A stretch of DNA of 64,000 nt, from contig NZ_CP045201.1 in the NCBI RefSeq assembly GCF_014899185.1, positions 1,968,501 to 2,032,500 on the forward strand, written 5' to 3'. Position numbers and translations under genes: made by a program. Numbering within the stretch: position 1 is the stretch's first letter; each line of letters begins with the position of its first letter. This DNA is from Pseudooceanicola spongiae. GTDB lineage: Bacteria; Pseudomonadota; Alphaproteobacteria; Rhodobacterales; Rhodobacteraceae. This document shows, in pieces, positions 35,518 through 44,992 of the stretch. The notes under the pieces were generated by a model. The model worked only from the letters and a program-made list of their open reading frames with translations, ran no database searches and was not told the origin of the DNA.

Positions 35518-37746
35518 TCAGAACGAATGTTTCAGCGTGATGGCAAAGTTGCGGCCCGGCTCGGTATAGACGTGCTGGGTGACATGGGAATCGCCATAGA
35601 TGTGCTTGTCGAAGACGTTGTTGACGTTCAGCTGCAGCGACGTGTCCTGGTTGAACTTGTAGGACACCATCAGATCGGTCTGCCAGCTGGACGGCATCAC
35701 CCCGGCGACAGAGCCGTCGGTGGAATAGCTCGCCACGCGCTGATCGACATAGGTGGCCCCGGCGCCAAAGGTCAGGGCGTCGTTGACCTCATAGGTGCTC
35801 CAGAGCGAGAAGGTGTTCTTCGGGATCTTCGTCAGCTGCTTGCCGTTGCCCGGGTTCAGGTAGGGCGTGCCGCCCCCGCGCGGGGTCGAATAGCCGCCAT
35901 CGATCAGCTTGACGTCCTGATAGACATAGCCGCCCGAAACGCCCCACTGCTGGGTGATCTGGCCGGCAAAGCCCAGCTCGATACCCTGCGCGCGGGTCTT
36001 GCCGATGTTCTCGACCTCGCCCAGAGCATTGGTGACGCGGGCATTGTCCTTCTCGGTGTGAAACAGGCTGGCCGAGAGCATCAGCTGGTCGTTGAACATC
36101 AGCCACTTGGTGCCGAGCTCATAGCTCAGCGTGCGTTCCGGATCGAGCTCGTTCAGGCTGTCGTCCGCGGATTCACCGCCTGTGCCCGCGCCCTGCCCAC
36201 CGGGGGTCGAAGCACTGCTGATCGAGGCATAGAAGCGGCCCTGTTCAGTCGGTTTGTAGACCAGACCGGCAGACCCGTTCACCAGATCCGACGTCACCTT
36301 GTCGCTGTCTGTCGCGGTTTTGCTGGTCACGTCGTAGTTGCTGTAGCTGAGGCCGAAGGACGCCTCGAACTGCGGCGAAAGATCAATCGTGTCAAAGGCA
36401 TAGACGGTGGTCGAGCGGGTCTCGTTCCACTGGCTCTTTTCGCCCGCGGTGATCGTGCCGGTCCAGTTGCCAAGTTGCGGATCGGTATAGCTGACATTGC
36501 CCGGCGTCGGGGTATAGTTGTAGCCGCCGTACTGCGTCGCCTTGGATTTCGAGATATCGACACCCACTGCAAAGCTGTGGTTCAGCGCCAGAACATCGGC
36601 CTCGCCCTTCAGCTGCGCGTTGAAGGCCAGCGTGTCGTTCTCACGATGGCTCGACTTGGCGCCCCGGCTGATCTCGCCCGTGCTGGAGATCCCCGGCTGC
36701 GTCGCCAGATAGGAGGTATCATCGCGCGTGGCGCGCAGCGTCGCGGCAAAGCTCAGGTTGCTGGCAAACTCGTGGTCCAGCCGCACATAGGCGCTCTGGC
36801 TCTCGCCGTCCGAAAAGTCGCGCCCCGGCGTGCCATAGAAGGTGTCGGTCGGCACATCGATCGGACGCCACGGATCGGACGCGGTGCCCGAGCCTCTGCG
36901 ATAGGCGTCCGGCACGTTGTCGTTGGACATCCGCACGCCGTAATCGGGCATGTCCTCGTTCTTGTAGTAATAGAGACCGGCAGTGACCTTGGTGTCCGCA
37001 TCGACCTGATAGCTCAGGCTGGGCGCGATGCCCCAGCGCTTGGAGGTCTTGCCCTTCTTGCCGCCCAGATCGTCCGCATCCTGATACATCAGGTTCAGCC
37101 GCACGCCGACATCGCCGACCTGACGGTTCGAATCCAGCGTGGCGCGCTTGAAGTTGCCGGTGCCATAGCTCAGCGACACATCGTCGAACGTGCCCGGCAT
37201 CGGCACCTTGGAGTTCAGGTTGATCGACCCACCGGCCGAGCCTGCGCCCGTCGTCACGCCGTCCGAGCCCTTGGTGATCTCGACCGTTTCCAGGTTGAAG
37301 GATTCGTAGCTGGTGCGCGAGGCATTGCGCAGCCCGTCGATCATGATGTCGTTGCTGGCGTCAAAGCCACGGATCTGCGGGATATCGCCCGCAGGCACGC
37401 CGCCCTCGCCCGCGCGCATCGTGATGCCCGGCGTGGTGCGCAACACGTCATAGAGCGACGTCGCGCCGCGCTCCTCCATCTCCTTGCGGGTGACGACGGT
37501 GACGGATTTCGGCGTGTCGATCAGCGGCGCTGTCGCCTTGCCCGAGGCCGCATTGGTCACGGTATAGCTGTTGGCCGCTTCGCCCTCGACATCGCTTTGC
37601 ACGGTGATCGGGGCCAGATCGACGGTCTGGGCAAAGGCAGGCCCGGCCACGGCGGCGGTCATCGCGATGATCGGCAGCAGGCCAAGGGTGGGTGACAGGC
37701 GCGCAGTGGACGACGCCGCACCCGGTTTCGGTGTGGTAAATGACAT
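35518..37746 (-). CDS. TonB-dependent siderophore receptor (Fiu/PiuA-like)
   Basis: 742 residues from the ATG at 37746 (GGGGAGCCTGATCCAG upstream); 50 upstream codons are rejected because they precede the signal peptide. The signal sequence ends at GPAFAQT. A plug domain with PKSVTVVTRKEMEERGATSL and DIPQIRGFDASNDIMIDGLR follows, then a 22-strand barrel ending in the outer-membrane signature AITLKHSF. The substrate is likely a ferric catecholate. The neighbouring PiuC-type hydroxylase supports this, and a palindrome upstream may be its operator. Confidence 0.94.
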   Translation of the reverse strand: MSFTTPKPGAASSTARLSPTLGLLPIIAMTAAVAGPAFAQTVDLAPITVQSDVEGEAANSYTVTNAASGKATAPLIDTPKSVTVVTRKEMEERGATSLYDVLRTTPGITMRAGEGGVPAGDIPQIRGFDASNDIMIDGLRNASRTSYESFNLETVEITKGSDGVTTGAGSAGGSINLNSKVPMPGTFDDVSLSYGTGNFKRATLDSNRQVGDVGVRLNLMYQDADDLGGKKGKTSKRWGIAPSLSYQVDADTKVTAGLYYYKNEDMPDYGVRMSNDNVPDAYRRGSGTASDPWRPIDVPTDTFYGTPGRDFSDGESQSAYVRLDHEFASNLSFAATLRATRDDTSYLATQPGISSTGEISRGAKSSHRENDTLAFNAQLKGEADVLALNHSFAVGVDISKSKATQYGGYNYTPTPGNVSYTDPQLGNWTGTITAGEKSQWNETRSTTVYAFDTIDLSPQFEASFGLSYSNYDVTSKTATDSDKVTSDLVNGSAGLVYKPTEQGRFYASISSASTPGGQGAGTGGESADDSLNELDPERTLSYELGTKWLMFNDQLMLSASLFHTEKDNARVTNALGEVENIGKTRAQGIELGFAGQITQQWGVSGGYVYQDVKLIDGGYSTPRGGGTPYLNPGNGKQLTKIPKNTFSLWSTYEVNDALTFGAGATYVDQRVASYSTDGSVAGVMPSSWQTDLMVSYKFNQDTSLQLNVNNVFDKHIYGDSHVTQHVYTEPGRNFAITLKHSF

Positions 37747-38130
37747 CTGGATCAGGCTCCCCAGCATGAAAAGGAAAACCGCCCAAACGGCTGAAAGAGG
37801 CCGGGGCGGTGAGATATTGCTGGCTTGCGGCTTGCGAGATTTCTGCGGTCCGCCCCCGGTGAAACGGGGGTCACTGACCGCGCAACGCCTTTCCAATTAC
37901 AGCAGGCCCACGTTGTCAATCGGCCAGTCTTGCGAAAAGTCGCATTTCGCAAAAGCGTGGCAAAAGGCCCTCACCCCGGCGCGCTGGCGCGACGACACAG
38001 CGCGACCCTGCACAGCAAAACCGCCGGACAAAACACGCGTATCGCGGGACAATCATTCAGAAAAGAGAGGGGGGAAACGACCTTAGATCGGACCGGCCCG
38101 CTGAGCCTGTTGCTCAAGCCGGGCCTGAAA
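37747..38130. other. Region between tRNA-Leu and the siderophore receptor
   Basis: About 380 bp containing the receptor promoter and leader. Apart from the 37930-37952 palindrome no structure or gene was recognised. Confidence 0.4.
37930..37952. promoter_or_regulatory. Palindrome upstream of the siderophore receptor
   Basis: TTGCGAAA (37930-37937), 7-bp spacer, TTTCGCAA (37945-37952): a perfect 8+8 inverted repeat about 185 bp before the receptor ATG. A TTGACA on the complement (37919-37914) lies just downstream. It could be bound by an iron regulator, but it does not match the classical Fur, RirA or Irr consensus, so the binder is unknown. Confidence 0.45.
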
Positions 38131-38217
38131 TGGTGCGGTCGAGAGGACTCGAACCTCCACGGGTGTTACCCCACAGCGACCTCAACGCTGCGCGTCTACC
38201 AATTCCGCCACGACCGC
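38131..38217 (-). tRNA. tRNA-Leu (anticodon GAG)
   Basis: An 87-nt class II tRNA on the complement with encoded CCA. The acceptor GCGGTCG pairs with CGACCGC. The anticodon arm CAGCG-TTGAGGT-CGCTG gives GAG. A long variable arm (TGGGG-TAA-CACCC) and the T-arm GGAGG-TTCGAGT-CCTCT are seen. It reads CUC/CUU codons. Confidence 0.96.
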
Positions 38218-38473
38218 ACGTGATCAGGTAGTTAGCGGCGATATACCCAGCCGGTTTGGCAATGTGAAGACCAAAATTGCCCTGCCCGAACTATTTTCTC
38301 GCACCCCGGCTTTTCGCACGTCTCGCGCCCCGATGTTCCCCGCCTATCTGCCCCTGCCTGCCCCGCCCTGCGCGCATCCAAGGGTGACGTTGCATTCCCC
38401 CCTGCAATGGCGGAAAACTGGCCAGCCCCGCCGCGCTGACGGGGCACGAGATCCCAAGCTCCGGAGACCCGCC

Positions 38474-39163
38474 TTGTCCGCCACCCCACCCGATACCACC
38501 CCCGAATGGATCATCTCCGAAGGTCTGACAGGCTACGCCGAGGCGCTCTCCTTCATGGAGGCCCGCGTCGAGGCGGTCGCCCGTGGCGAAGCGCGTGAGG
38601 CGATCTGGCTGCTGGAGCATCCGCCGCTCTATACCGCTGGCACCTCTGCCAAGGTGCGCGATCTTGTCGACCCGGATCGCTTTCCGGTCTTTGATGCGCG
38701 GCGCGGCGGGCAGTACACCTACCACGGCCCCGGACAGCGCGTCGCCTATATCATGCTGGACCTGACCAAGCGTGGCCGCGACGTGCATGCCTTCGTTCTG
38801 GCGCTGGAAAACTGGATGATCGCGACGCTGGCCGAATTCAGCATCACCGGCGAAATCCGGCAGGGCCGCGTCGGCGTCTGGGTGAATCGCCCCGACAAGG
38901 CCCCCCTGCCCGACGGCACCCCGCGCGAAGACAAGATCGCCGCCATCGGCATCCGCCTGCGCAAATGGGTCAGCTTTCACGGCATTTCGATCAACGTCGA
39001 ACCCGAGCTTGAGCATTTTTCCGGTATCGTGCCCTGCGGCATCACCGGCCACGGCGTCACCAGCCTTGTCGATCTCGGCCTGCCCGTCAGCATGGAAGAT
39101 CTCGACGTCGCGCTGATGACCACCTTTGCGCGCGCCTTCCCGGAACCGGGCTCCGCCAGCTGA
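38474..39163 (+). CDS. lipB: Lipoyl(octanoyl) transferase
   Basis: 229 residues from a TTG at 38474 preceded by CCGGAGACCCGCC; no ATG fits before the conserved body. Motifs are [37 protein letters not shown] (the GQ-TYHGPGQ substrate motif), [20 protein letters not shown] with the catalytic Lys at [10 protein letters not shown], and the catalytic Cys in [14 protein letters not shown]. It moves octanoyl groups from acyl carrier protein to lipoate-dependent enzymes. Confidence 0.95.
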   Translation: MSATPPDTTPEWIISEGLTGYAEALSFMEARVEAVARGEAREAIWLLEHPPLYTAGTSAKVRDLVDPDRFPVFDARRGGQYTYHGPGQRVAYIMLDLTKRGRDVHAFVLALENWMIATLAEFSITGEIRQGRVGVWVNRPDKAPLPDGTPREDKIAAIGIRLRKWVSFHGISINVEPELEHFSGIVPCGITGHGVTSLVDLGLPVSMEDLDVALMTTFARAFPEPGSAS

Positions 39164-39281
39164 TCCTGCCGCCTTCGCGCGGCCGCCCCTGCGACAATTG
39201 CGCGGCCCCGCCCCCCTTTGGCCTGCCCCCGCGATGCCCTAGAGTGCCCGCATCGCCAGACGCCACCCCGGAGGATCCGAC

Positions 39282-39704
39282 ATGACCCGCACCCTGATCA
39301 CAGCCACCGCCCTGCTCTGCCTCGCACTCCCCGCCCTCGCGGACATGGGCAACGTGGCAGAAGGCGAGAAAGAGTTCAGGAAGTGCAAATCCTGCCACCA
39401 GATCGCCTCGGCTGACGAAGTGATCGTCAAAGGCGGGCGCACCGGCCCGAACCTCTACGGTGTCATCGGCCGGCACGCCGGGGCCGAGGATTTCCGCTAT
39501 GGTGCCGACCTCAAGCGCGCCGGCGAAGAGGGCCTCGTCTGGGACGTCGACAACATCCAGGCCTATATCACCGACCCGCGCGGCTTCCTGCGCGAAACGC
39601 TGGGCGACGACAGCGCACAGGCCAAGATGTCGTTCCGCCTGCGCGACCATCAGGGCGACGTCGCCGCCTACCTCGCGCAGTTCTCCGGCGACGGCGGCTC
39701 CTGA
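39282..39704 (+). CDS. Periplasmic class I cytochrome c
   Basis: 140 residues: a signal peptide (MTRTLITATALLCLALPALA), then the heme motif C35-K-S-C38-H39 and the sixth ligand Met116 in QAKMSFRLRD. The size and layout (KGGRTGPNLYGVIGRHAG) match cytochrome c2-like or c-551/556-like electron carriers of this family. It is 350 bp upstream of ctaD on the same strand, and could donate electrons to the oxidase, though its own promoter and terminator are likely. Confidence 0.9.
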   Translation: MTRTLITATALLCLALPALADMGNVAEGEKEFRKCKSCHQIASADEVIVKGGRTGPNLYGVIGRHAGAEDFRYGADLKRAGEEGLVWDVDNIQAYITDPRGFLRETLGDDSAQAKMSFRLRDHQGDVAAYLAQFSGDGGS

Positions 39705-40051
39705 GCCACCGCCCTTTAGCCCGCGAATCGCCGCGCGGTTGCGCGCACCCCCGCGCCGGCTCCACCCCAGCGTGTCGCATTTTGCACCCTGCGCGTGTAA
39801 TGCCCCTCGCCGCGCGGCATCTCCCAGCCGCCGCGGGCCGCGACCGACACCCCATGCCCGCCAGACCCCGCGCAACCATGCCGAAAGTGTCACCTCAGCA
39901 TCACGCAGCCTCGCGCGTTGACAAAAATAATTGATCTGCGTCAATACCGGCCATTGCCCCGAAGGGGTGGCTCTTTTAAAAAGCCTCTAATCAACGTGCG
40001 CGCGGGAGGAGACACCCACTCAGGCGCTTCAACTTCTAGCAGGAGGCAGAC
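39705..40051. other. Intergenic space upstream of ctaD
   Basis: 347 bp. The left part is GC-rich with no gene. The right part (39918-39946) holds the ctaD promoter and a candidate FNR box, and a strong AGCAGGAGG ribosome binding site sits just before ctaD. Confidence 0.5.
39918..39946 (+). promoter_or_regulatory. ctaD promoter with FNR-type box
   Basis: TTGACA (39918-39923) is followed 17 bp later by TCAATA. Overlapping the spacer and -10 is TTGATctgcGTCAA (39931-39944), which differs from TTGAT-N4-ATCAA at one base. A box at this position would hinder RNA polymerase, so low-oxygen repression of the aa3 oxidase by an FnrL-like protein is predicted. Confidence 0.55.
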
Positions 40052-41722
40052 ATGGCCGACGCAGCCGTTCATGGCCACGGGCATGAAGACAACCGTGGGT
40101 TTTTCACCCGCTGGTTCATGTCCACCAACCATAAGGATATCGGGATCCTGTATCTGATCGTCGCCGCCGTGGCCGGTCTGATCTCGGTTCTCTTCACCGT
40201 CTACATGCGGATGGAGCTTATGCACCCCGGCGTTCAGTTCATGTGCCTTGAGGGCGCACGTTTCTGGCCGTCATCCGCAGAGTGTACCCCCAACGGGCAC
40301 CTCTGGAACGTCATGATCACCTATCACGGTGTCCTGATGATGTTCTTCGTCGTCATTCCCGCGCTGTTCGGCGGCTTCGGCAACTACTTCATGCCGCTGC
40401 AGATCGGCGCTCCGGACATGGCCTTCCCGCGCCTGAACAACATGTCGTTCTGGCTCTATGTCGGCGGCCTCTGCCTCGGCGTCGCCTCGCTTCTGGCGCC
40501 CGGTGGCAACGACCAGATGGGCTCCGGGATCGGCTGGGTGCTCTATCCGCCCCTCTCGACGTCCGAGGGCGGCTATTCCACAGACCTCGCGATCTTTGCC
40601 GTGCACGTCTCCGGGGCCTCCTCGATCCTCGGTGCGATCAACATCATCACCACCTTTCTGAACATGCGCACGCCCGGCATGACGCTGTTCAAGGTGCCGC
40701 TGTTCGCCTGGTCGGTCTTCGTCACCGCCTGGCTGATCCTTCTGGCGCTGCCGGTTCTGGCCGGTGCCATCACCATGCTGCTGACCGACCGCAACTTCGG
40801 CACCACCTTCTTCAACCCTGCAGGGGGCGGCGATCCGATCCTCTACCAGCACATCCTGTGGTTCTTCGGTCACCCCGAGGTCTACATCATCATCCTGCCC
40901 GGCTTCGGCATCATCTCTCACGTGATCTCGACCTTCTCGCGCAAACCGATCTTCGGCTACCTGCCGATGGTTCTGGCGATCATCGCGATCGGCGTGCTGG
41001 GCTTCGTCGTATGGGCGCACCACATGTACACGGTCGGCCTATCGCTGACCCAGCAGAGCTACTTCATGATGGCCACCATGGTCATCGCCGTCCCGACGGG
41101 CGTGAAGGTCTTCTCCTGGATCGCAACGATGTGGCAGGGCTCGATCGAGTTCAAGACACCCATGCTCTGGGCCTTCGGCTTCCTGTTCCTGTTCACCGTC
41201 GGTGGCGTCACCGGCATCGTGCTCAGCCAGGCTCCGGTCGACCGCGCCTACCACGACACCTACTATGTGGTCGCCCACTTCCACTACGTGATGTCGCTCG
41301 GGGCCGTCTTCGCCATCTTCGCCGGGATCTACTTCTGGTTCGGCAAGATGACCGGCCGCCAATACCCCGAATGGGCCGGCAAGCTGCACTTCTGGGCGAT
41401 GTTCATCGGCGCCAACCTGACCTTCTTCCCGCAGCACTTCCTGGGTCGTCAGGGCATGCCCCGCCGCTACATCGACTATCCCGAAGGCTTCGCGGTCTGG
41501 AACTTCTGGTCCTCCATGGGCGCCTTCCTGTCCTTCGCCTCCTTCGTGTTCTTCTTCGGCGTGATGTTCTACTCGCTGTTCCGCGGTGCCAAGATCACCG
41601 AGAACAACTACTGGAACGAATACGCCGACACGCTGGAATGGACCCTGCCCTGCCCGCCGCCCGAACATACGTTCGAGCAGCTGCCCAAGCGTGAAGACTG
41701 GGACAAGGTCCACGCCCACTGA
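40052..41722 (+). CDS. ctaD: Cytochrome c oxidase subunit I (aa3 type)
   Basis: 556 residues with 12 membrane helices. Heme and copper ligands are visible: the first heme a His in [10 protein letters not shown], CuB His-Glu-Tyr in [15 protein letters not shown], the HHMYTVG pair, and the two heme His in [13 protein letters not shown]. The [12 protein letters not shown] start and [12 protein letters not shown] end are typical of Rhodobacteraceae CtaD. It is the catalytic core of the terminal oxidase. Other subunit genes are not in the window. Confidence 0.98.
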   Translation: MADAAVHGHGHEDNRGFFTRWFMSTNHKDIGILYLIVAAVAGLISVLFTVYMRMELMHPGVQFMCLEGARFWPSSAECTPNGHLWNVMITYHGVLMMFFVVIPALFGGFGNYFMPLQIGAPDMAFPRLNNMSFWLYVGGLCLGVASLLAPGGNDQMGSGIGWVLYPPLSTSEGGYSTDLAIFAVHVSGASSILGAINIITTFLNMRTPGMTLFKVPLFAWSVFVTAWLILLALPVLAGAITMLLTDRNFGTTFFNPAGGGDPILYQHILWFFGHPEVYIIILPGFGIISHVISTFSRKPIFGYLPMVLAIIAIGVLGFVVWAHHMYTVGLSLTQQSYFMMATMVIAVPTGVKVFSWIATMWQGSIEFKTPMLWAFGFLFLFTVGGVTGIVLSQAPVDRAYHDTYYVVAHFHYVMSLGAVFAIFAGIYFWFGKMTGRQYPEWAGKLHFWAMFIGANLTFFPQHFLGRQGMPRRYIDYPEGFAVWNFWSSMGAFLSFASFVFFFGVMFYSLFRGAKITENNYWNEYADTLEWTLPCPPPEHTFEQLPKREDWDKVHAH

Positions 41723-41748
41723 GCGCAGATAGCCTCACCGATACCACC

Positions 41749-41779
41749 AAAGGGGCGCCTCCATCGGGCGCCCCTTTTT
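41749..41779 (+). terminator. Intrinsic terminator of ctaD
   Basis: AAAGGGGCGCC and GGGCGCCCCTTTTT form a strong hairpin with a 6-nt loop and T-run, right after the ctaD stop. Confidence 0.92.
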
Positions 41780-41796
41780 CAGTTGGGCAGGCTTCT

Positions 41797-41860
41797 TCTT
41801 GCCCTGAATATTCCGGGGTCCGGGGCAGCGCCCCGGGGCTTGCCCCAGGACCCCACCCCG
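41797..41860 (-). repeat. GC-rich dispersed element, copy 1
   Basis: On the complement it reads GGGGCGCTGCCCCGG, a GC spacer, then GGAATATTCAGGGCAAGAAG. The same order (GGGGCTCTGCCCC, CCCCCG, an AT-rich TATTT, and GGGCAAGA) occurs at 49716 and 52025. Confidence 0.6.
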
Positions 41861-41873
41861 CAGGGAGAGCCCC

Positions 41874-42359
41874 TTGCCCTACCACTGGCACGATCCCGGC
41901 CGGCTTGAGCTGACACCGCATCGCTCCCTGCCACCCCAGGGTTTTGCCGTGGTCATCGGCCTGTTCTTCAGTCTGGCGATGGTGCCGCTCTTCACCATGC
42001 TGGGCTCACCGGTGCTCTGGGGATTGCTGCCCTTTGCGATGATTGCCCTCGGCGCGCTCTGGTGGGCGCTGCGCCGCTCCTACCGCGACGGCATGATCCT
42101 TGAGCGTCTGCACCTGGACGAGGACAGCTGGACCCTGCTGCGCGACGGCCCACGCAACCAGCACCATGAATGGCAGTGCAAGCGCTACTGGGTCCGCGTG
42201 CAGATGCACGAGACCTCCGGGCGTGTGCCCTTCTACATCACCCTCTCCGGCAATGGCCGCGAGGTCGAGATCGGCGCGTTCCTGTCGGAGGACGAGCGCA
42301 AAGCCCTCTTCCCCGAGCTCCTCAATGCCGCCTCGCGCAAAACAGATAGCCCCAACTGA
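41874..42359 (+). CDS. DUF2244 membrane protein
   Basis: 161 residues from a TTG at 41874 after AGGGAGAGCCCC. Two membrane helices at about 25-65 (FAVVIGLFFSLAMVPLFTML, WGLLPFAMIALGALWWALRR) and a cytosolic part with HHEWQCKRYWVRVQMH, GNGREVEIGAFLSEDER. The family is common in Rhizobiales and Rhodobacterales and has no assigned activity. In many genomes it sits close to cytochrome oxidase genes, as here. Confidence 0.88.
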   Translation: MPYHWHDPGRLELTPHRSLPPQGFAVVIGLFFSLAMVPLFTMLGSPVLWGLLPFAMIALGALWWALRRSYRDGMILERLHLDEDSWTLLRDGPRNQHHEWQCKRYWVRVQMHETSGRVPFYITLSGNGREVEIGAFLSEDERKALFPELLNAASRKTDSPN

Positions 42360-42450
42360 CGGGACGACGGGCGGCATGATGCCCGCATCGCGGGCGGGCG
42401 CCGGTCCCGCACTTCCGTCAGGCCTGCTCCTCCCGCTCAGCGCTTAGCGC

Positions 42451-42633
42451 TCACTCCGCCTCATCCGGCAAACCCTTGCGTGCAGTCGAGGCCATCTCTT
42501 CCAGTTCCGCCTCGCTCATGCTGTCGTACATGTCTTTCGAGGCGCCCTGCAAATCCGCCACCTTGCTCTCGCCCCGCTTGGCGGACAGGGCCGCCCCTGC
42601 CGCCCGCTGCTGCGCTTTCGATGTCGCTTTCAT
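42451..42633 (-). CDS. DUF3008 small protein
   Basis: 60 residues: MKATSKAQQRAAGAALSAKR, then GESKVADLQGASKDMYDSMS and EAELEEMASTARKGLPDE. This basic N-half/acidic C-half protein matches DUF3008, a short conserved family in Rhodobacteraceae with unknown role, possibly stress or DNA related. The start follows GAGGATCTGAGCT. It is monocistronic. Confidence 0.85.
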   Translation of the reverse strand: MKATSKAQQRAAGAALSAKRGESKVADLQGASKDMYDSMSEAELEEMASTARKGLPDEAE

Positions 42634-42796
42634 AGCTCAGATCCTCTCCGATGTTGCGGCCCCGCGCCCGGCCCTCACAGCCCGCGCGCGCCGACTCCAG
42701 AACCAAACCCGCCCTGCTCGCCCCGGGTTCCCACAGCCCCCAAAACCCCCATCCCACCGATTCGCACACGCCGCTGACACAGCATCTCCGCTGAAA

Positions 42797-42846
42797 TGAC
42801 ACCGTTCGGATACCGTTCAGATACCGACGCAATACCGACATGGCGT
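42797..42846 (-). repeat. Iteron-like dispersed element, copy B
   Basis: On the complement: CGGTATTGCGT, CGGTATCTGAA, CGGTATCCGAA and CGGTG, four 11-bp units. It shares the GTCGGTATCTGAACGGTATC core with the copies at 9532 and 51950, and both neighbours' ends are near. Confidence 0.85.
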
Positions 42847-42894
42847 TTTGGGCCGCCCGAAATCGCCCTCCGGGCGCACATACCCCCAGAAACC

Positions 42895-42926
42895 AAAAAG
42901 CCCCCACCGGTTTCCCGGCAGGGGCT
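42895..42926 (-). terminator. Intrinsic terminator of yqeY
   Basis: On the complement, AGCCCCTGCCGG-GAAA-CCGGTGGGGGCTTTTT: a hairpin with a GAAA loop and T-run after the yqeY stop. Confidence 0.88.
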
Positions 42927-42950
42927 CTCACATCTCTCTGAAGCGTAACC

Positions 42951-43412
42951 TCAGGTGGTCAGGCGTTTTTTCACCATCGGGCCAACGGCACCAAAGTCCA
43001 TCTGTCCGGTGTATTTGCCCTTCAGATGCCCGATCACCTTGCCCATGTCACGGATCGAGTTGGCCTCAGTTGTGGAAATGGCCTCTTCTATCGCCGCCTC
43101 GACTTCCTTGTCACGCAGCTGCCGCGGCAGGAATTCCTCGATCACCTTGATCTCTTCCAGCTCCTGCTCTGCCAGATCGATCCGCCCGCCTTCCTCGTAG
43201 GCCCGCGCGCTCTCTTGGCGCTGCTTGGTCATTTTCCCCAGTATAGCAAGCACTTCGGCCTCGCAGACACCGTCATCCTTGCCGTCGCCGCGTGCGGCGA
43301 TGTCCCGGTCCTTGATGGCTGCATTGATCAGCCGCAGGGTGCAAAGCCGATCCTTGGCGCGCTCTTTCATCGCGGCCTTCATGGCTGTGTTGACCTGGTC
43401 TCTCAGTTGCAT
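42951..43412 (-). CDS. GatB/YqeY-domain protein
   Basis: 153 residues from the ATG at 43412; 25 upstream codons are rejected because the family starts MQLRDQVNTAMKAAMKE. Patterns: RLCTLRLINAAIKDRDI, RQESARAYEEGGRIDLAEQE, EFLPRQL and GKVIGHLKGKYTGQMDFGAV. YqeY is related to the tRNA-binding tail of GatB and is associated with tRNA amidation or quality control, but its precise action is unclear. Divergent from carA. Confidence 0.93.
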   Translation of the reverse strand: MQLRDQVNTAMKAAMKERAKDRLCTLRLINAAIKDRDIAARGDGKDDGVCEAEVLAILGKMTKQRQESARAYEEGGRIDLAEQELEEIKVIEEFLPRQLRDKEVEAAIEEAISTTEANSIRDMGKVIGHLKGKYTGQMDFGAVGPMVKKRLTT

Positions 43413-43778
43413 CTCACGTCTACCCCGGAGTTGGTTGCAAGTGACGACATATATAGAAACGTGCGGCCATCGACAAGCGTTCCACATCCCTTTCGCCGCG
43501 CTGCGGAACTGTTTTGAGCCTGTACTGAGGGGTTTTGCCGGGTCAAACCCCCTCAGATCAAGGGAAACCGCCGCACCGCAGCAATCGCGCGCCCTCAGGA
43601 CCTCTCCGACTCAGCCCGTGTCACACTGCCCTCCCTGCCCAAACCGCATGGCGGCAAGCGAGCCGCCCCCCGCATTCCCCCCGCCCAAAGCCCCACAGGC
43701 CCCTACCAGCCCTTGACCCGCCCGGTCTGCGCTTCTAGGTATGCTTCGATTTGCCATATTCCCAGAAGAGTTGTTGCC
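43413..43778. other. Divergent intergenic region yqeY / carA
   Basis: 366 bp. An AT-rich TCTATATATG stretch near 43450-43460 probably belongs to the yqeY promoter, and the carA promoter is at 43713-43741. The GC-rich middle has no recognised gene. Confidence 0.5.
43713..43741 (+). promoter_or_regulatory. carA promoter
   Basis: TTGACC (43713-43718), 17-bp spacer, TAGGTA (43736-43741), about 38 bp ahead of the carA ATG. Confidence 0.6.
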
Positions 43779-44945
43779 ATGCCCCTTATCCAAGGACAGA
43801 AACCGACTGCCTGCCTCGCGCTTGCTGATGGGACGATCTTCTACGGCAAGGGGTTCGGCGCCACTGGCGTGACCGAAGCCGAGCTTTGCTTCAACACTGC
43901 CATGACGGGCTACCAGGAGATCATGACGGATCCCTCCTATGCCGGTCAGATCGTCACCTTCACCTTTCCCCATATCGGCAACGTCGGTGTGAACCCCGAG
44001 GATGACGAGACCGCGAACCCCGTCGCTGCAGGCATGGTCGTCAAATGGGACCCAACCGAGCCCTCGAACTACCGTTCGGCTGGTGAGCTCGGCGATTGGC
44101 TGGCGTCGCGCGGCCGCATCGCCATCGGCGGGATCGACACCCGGCGGCTGACCCGCGCCATTCGCGCCCGCGGAGCGCCCCATGCGGCCCTCGCCCACAA
44201 CCCCGACGGTCAGTTCGATGTCGAGGCTCTGGTCGCCCGCGCGCGTAGCTTTTCGGGCCTTGTGGGGCTGGACCTGGCCAAGGATGTCACCTGCGCCCAA
44301 AGCTATCGTTGGGATGAGATGCGGTGGGCCTGGCCTGATGGCTTTACCCGTCAGACCGAGGCGCGCCACAAGGTCGTTGCCATCGATTACGGTGCGAAAC
44401 GCAACATTCTGCGCTGCCTTGCATCGGCAGGCTGCGATGTGACTGTGCTTCCCGCAAGTGCAACTGCCGAAGACGTTCTGGCCCACAATCCTGATGGTCT
44501 GTTCCTTTCGAACGGTCCGGGCGACCCTGCCGCGACCGGCAAGTACGCCGTCCCGATGATCCAGAAGGTTCTGGAGCGCTCTGATATGCCGATTTTCGGC
44601 ATCTGCCTCGGCCACCAGATGCTGGCGCTGGCGCTCGGCGCACAGACCGTCAAGATGAACCACGGCCACCATGGCGCCAACCATCCTGTGAAGGATCTGG
44701 ACACCGGCAAGGTTGAAATCACCTCGATGAACCATGGGTTTGCCGTCGACAGCCAGACCCTGCCAGCTGGCGTCAAGGAAACCCACGTCTCGCTTTTCGA
44801 TGGCTCCAACTGCGGTATCCGGATGGCCGATCGTCCGGTCTTTTCGGTACAGCACCACCCCGAAGCCAGCCCCGGGCCGCAAGACAGCTTTTACCTGTTC
44901 GAGCGCTTTGCCACCTCGATGGACAAGGTCAGCAGCGCCGTCTGA
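43779..44945 (+). CDS. carA: Carbamoyl-phosphate synthase small (glutaminase) subunit
   Basis: 388 residues from the ATG at 43779, with AGAAGAG upstream; the earlier frame is rejected. The CPSase small-chain domain starts LALADGTIFYGKGFGA. The class I glutamine amidotransferase domain holds Cys in FGICLGHQMLALALG and the His/Glu pair in FSVQHHPEASPGP. It delivers ammonia to CarB for arginine and pyrimidine synthesis. carB is not in the window. A hairpin terminator follows. Confidence 0.97.
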   Translation: MPLIQGQKPTACLALADGTIFYGKGFGATGVTEAELCFNTAMTGYQEIMTDPSYAGQIVTFTFPHIGNVGVNPEDDETANPVAAGMVVKWDPTEPSNYRSAGELGDWLASRGRIAIGGIDTRRLTRAIRARGAPHAALAHNPDGQFDVEALVARARSFSGLVGLDLAKDVTCAQSYRWDEMRWAWPDGFTRQTEARHKVVAIDYGAKRNILRCLASAGCDVTVLPASATAEDVLAHNPDGLFLSNGPGDPAATGKYAVPMIQKVLERSDMPIFGICLGHQMLALALGAQTVKMNHGHHGANHPVKDLDTGKVEITSMNHGFAVDSQTLPAGVKETHVSLFDGSNCGIRMADRPVFSVQHHPEASPGPQDSFYLFERFATSMDKVSSAV

Positions 44946-44966
44946 GCGGGTGTAAATTGCGACAGG

Positions 44967-44992
44967 AAGGGGGCCAGCTGGCCCCCTTTTTT
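44967..44992 (+). terminator. Intrinsic terminator of carA
   Basis: AAGGGGGCCAGCTGGCCCCCTT is a perfect palindromic hairpin followed by TTTT. Confidence 0.9.

Larger units (their letters stand above)
42634..42950. other. Intergenic region upstream of DUF3008 with repeat element
   Basis: 317 bp between the yqeY stop (42951) and the DUF3008 start. It contains iteron-like copy B (42797-42846) and the yqeY terminator (42895-42926). No gene seen. Confidence 0.5.

Noticed and set aside
35527-37695. Rightward frame of 722 codons
   Set aside because: Antisense to the TonB receptor gene; repetitive composition only.
39918-40157. Short rightward frame of 79 codons before ctaD
   Set aside because: It runs through the promoter into ctaD in another frame, with no ribosome binding site.
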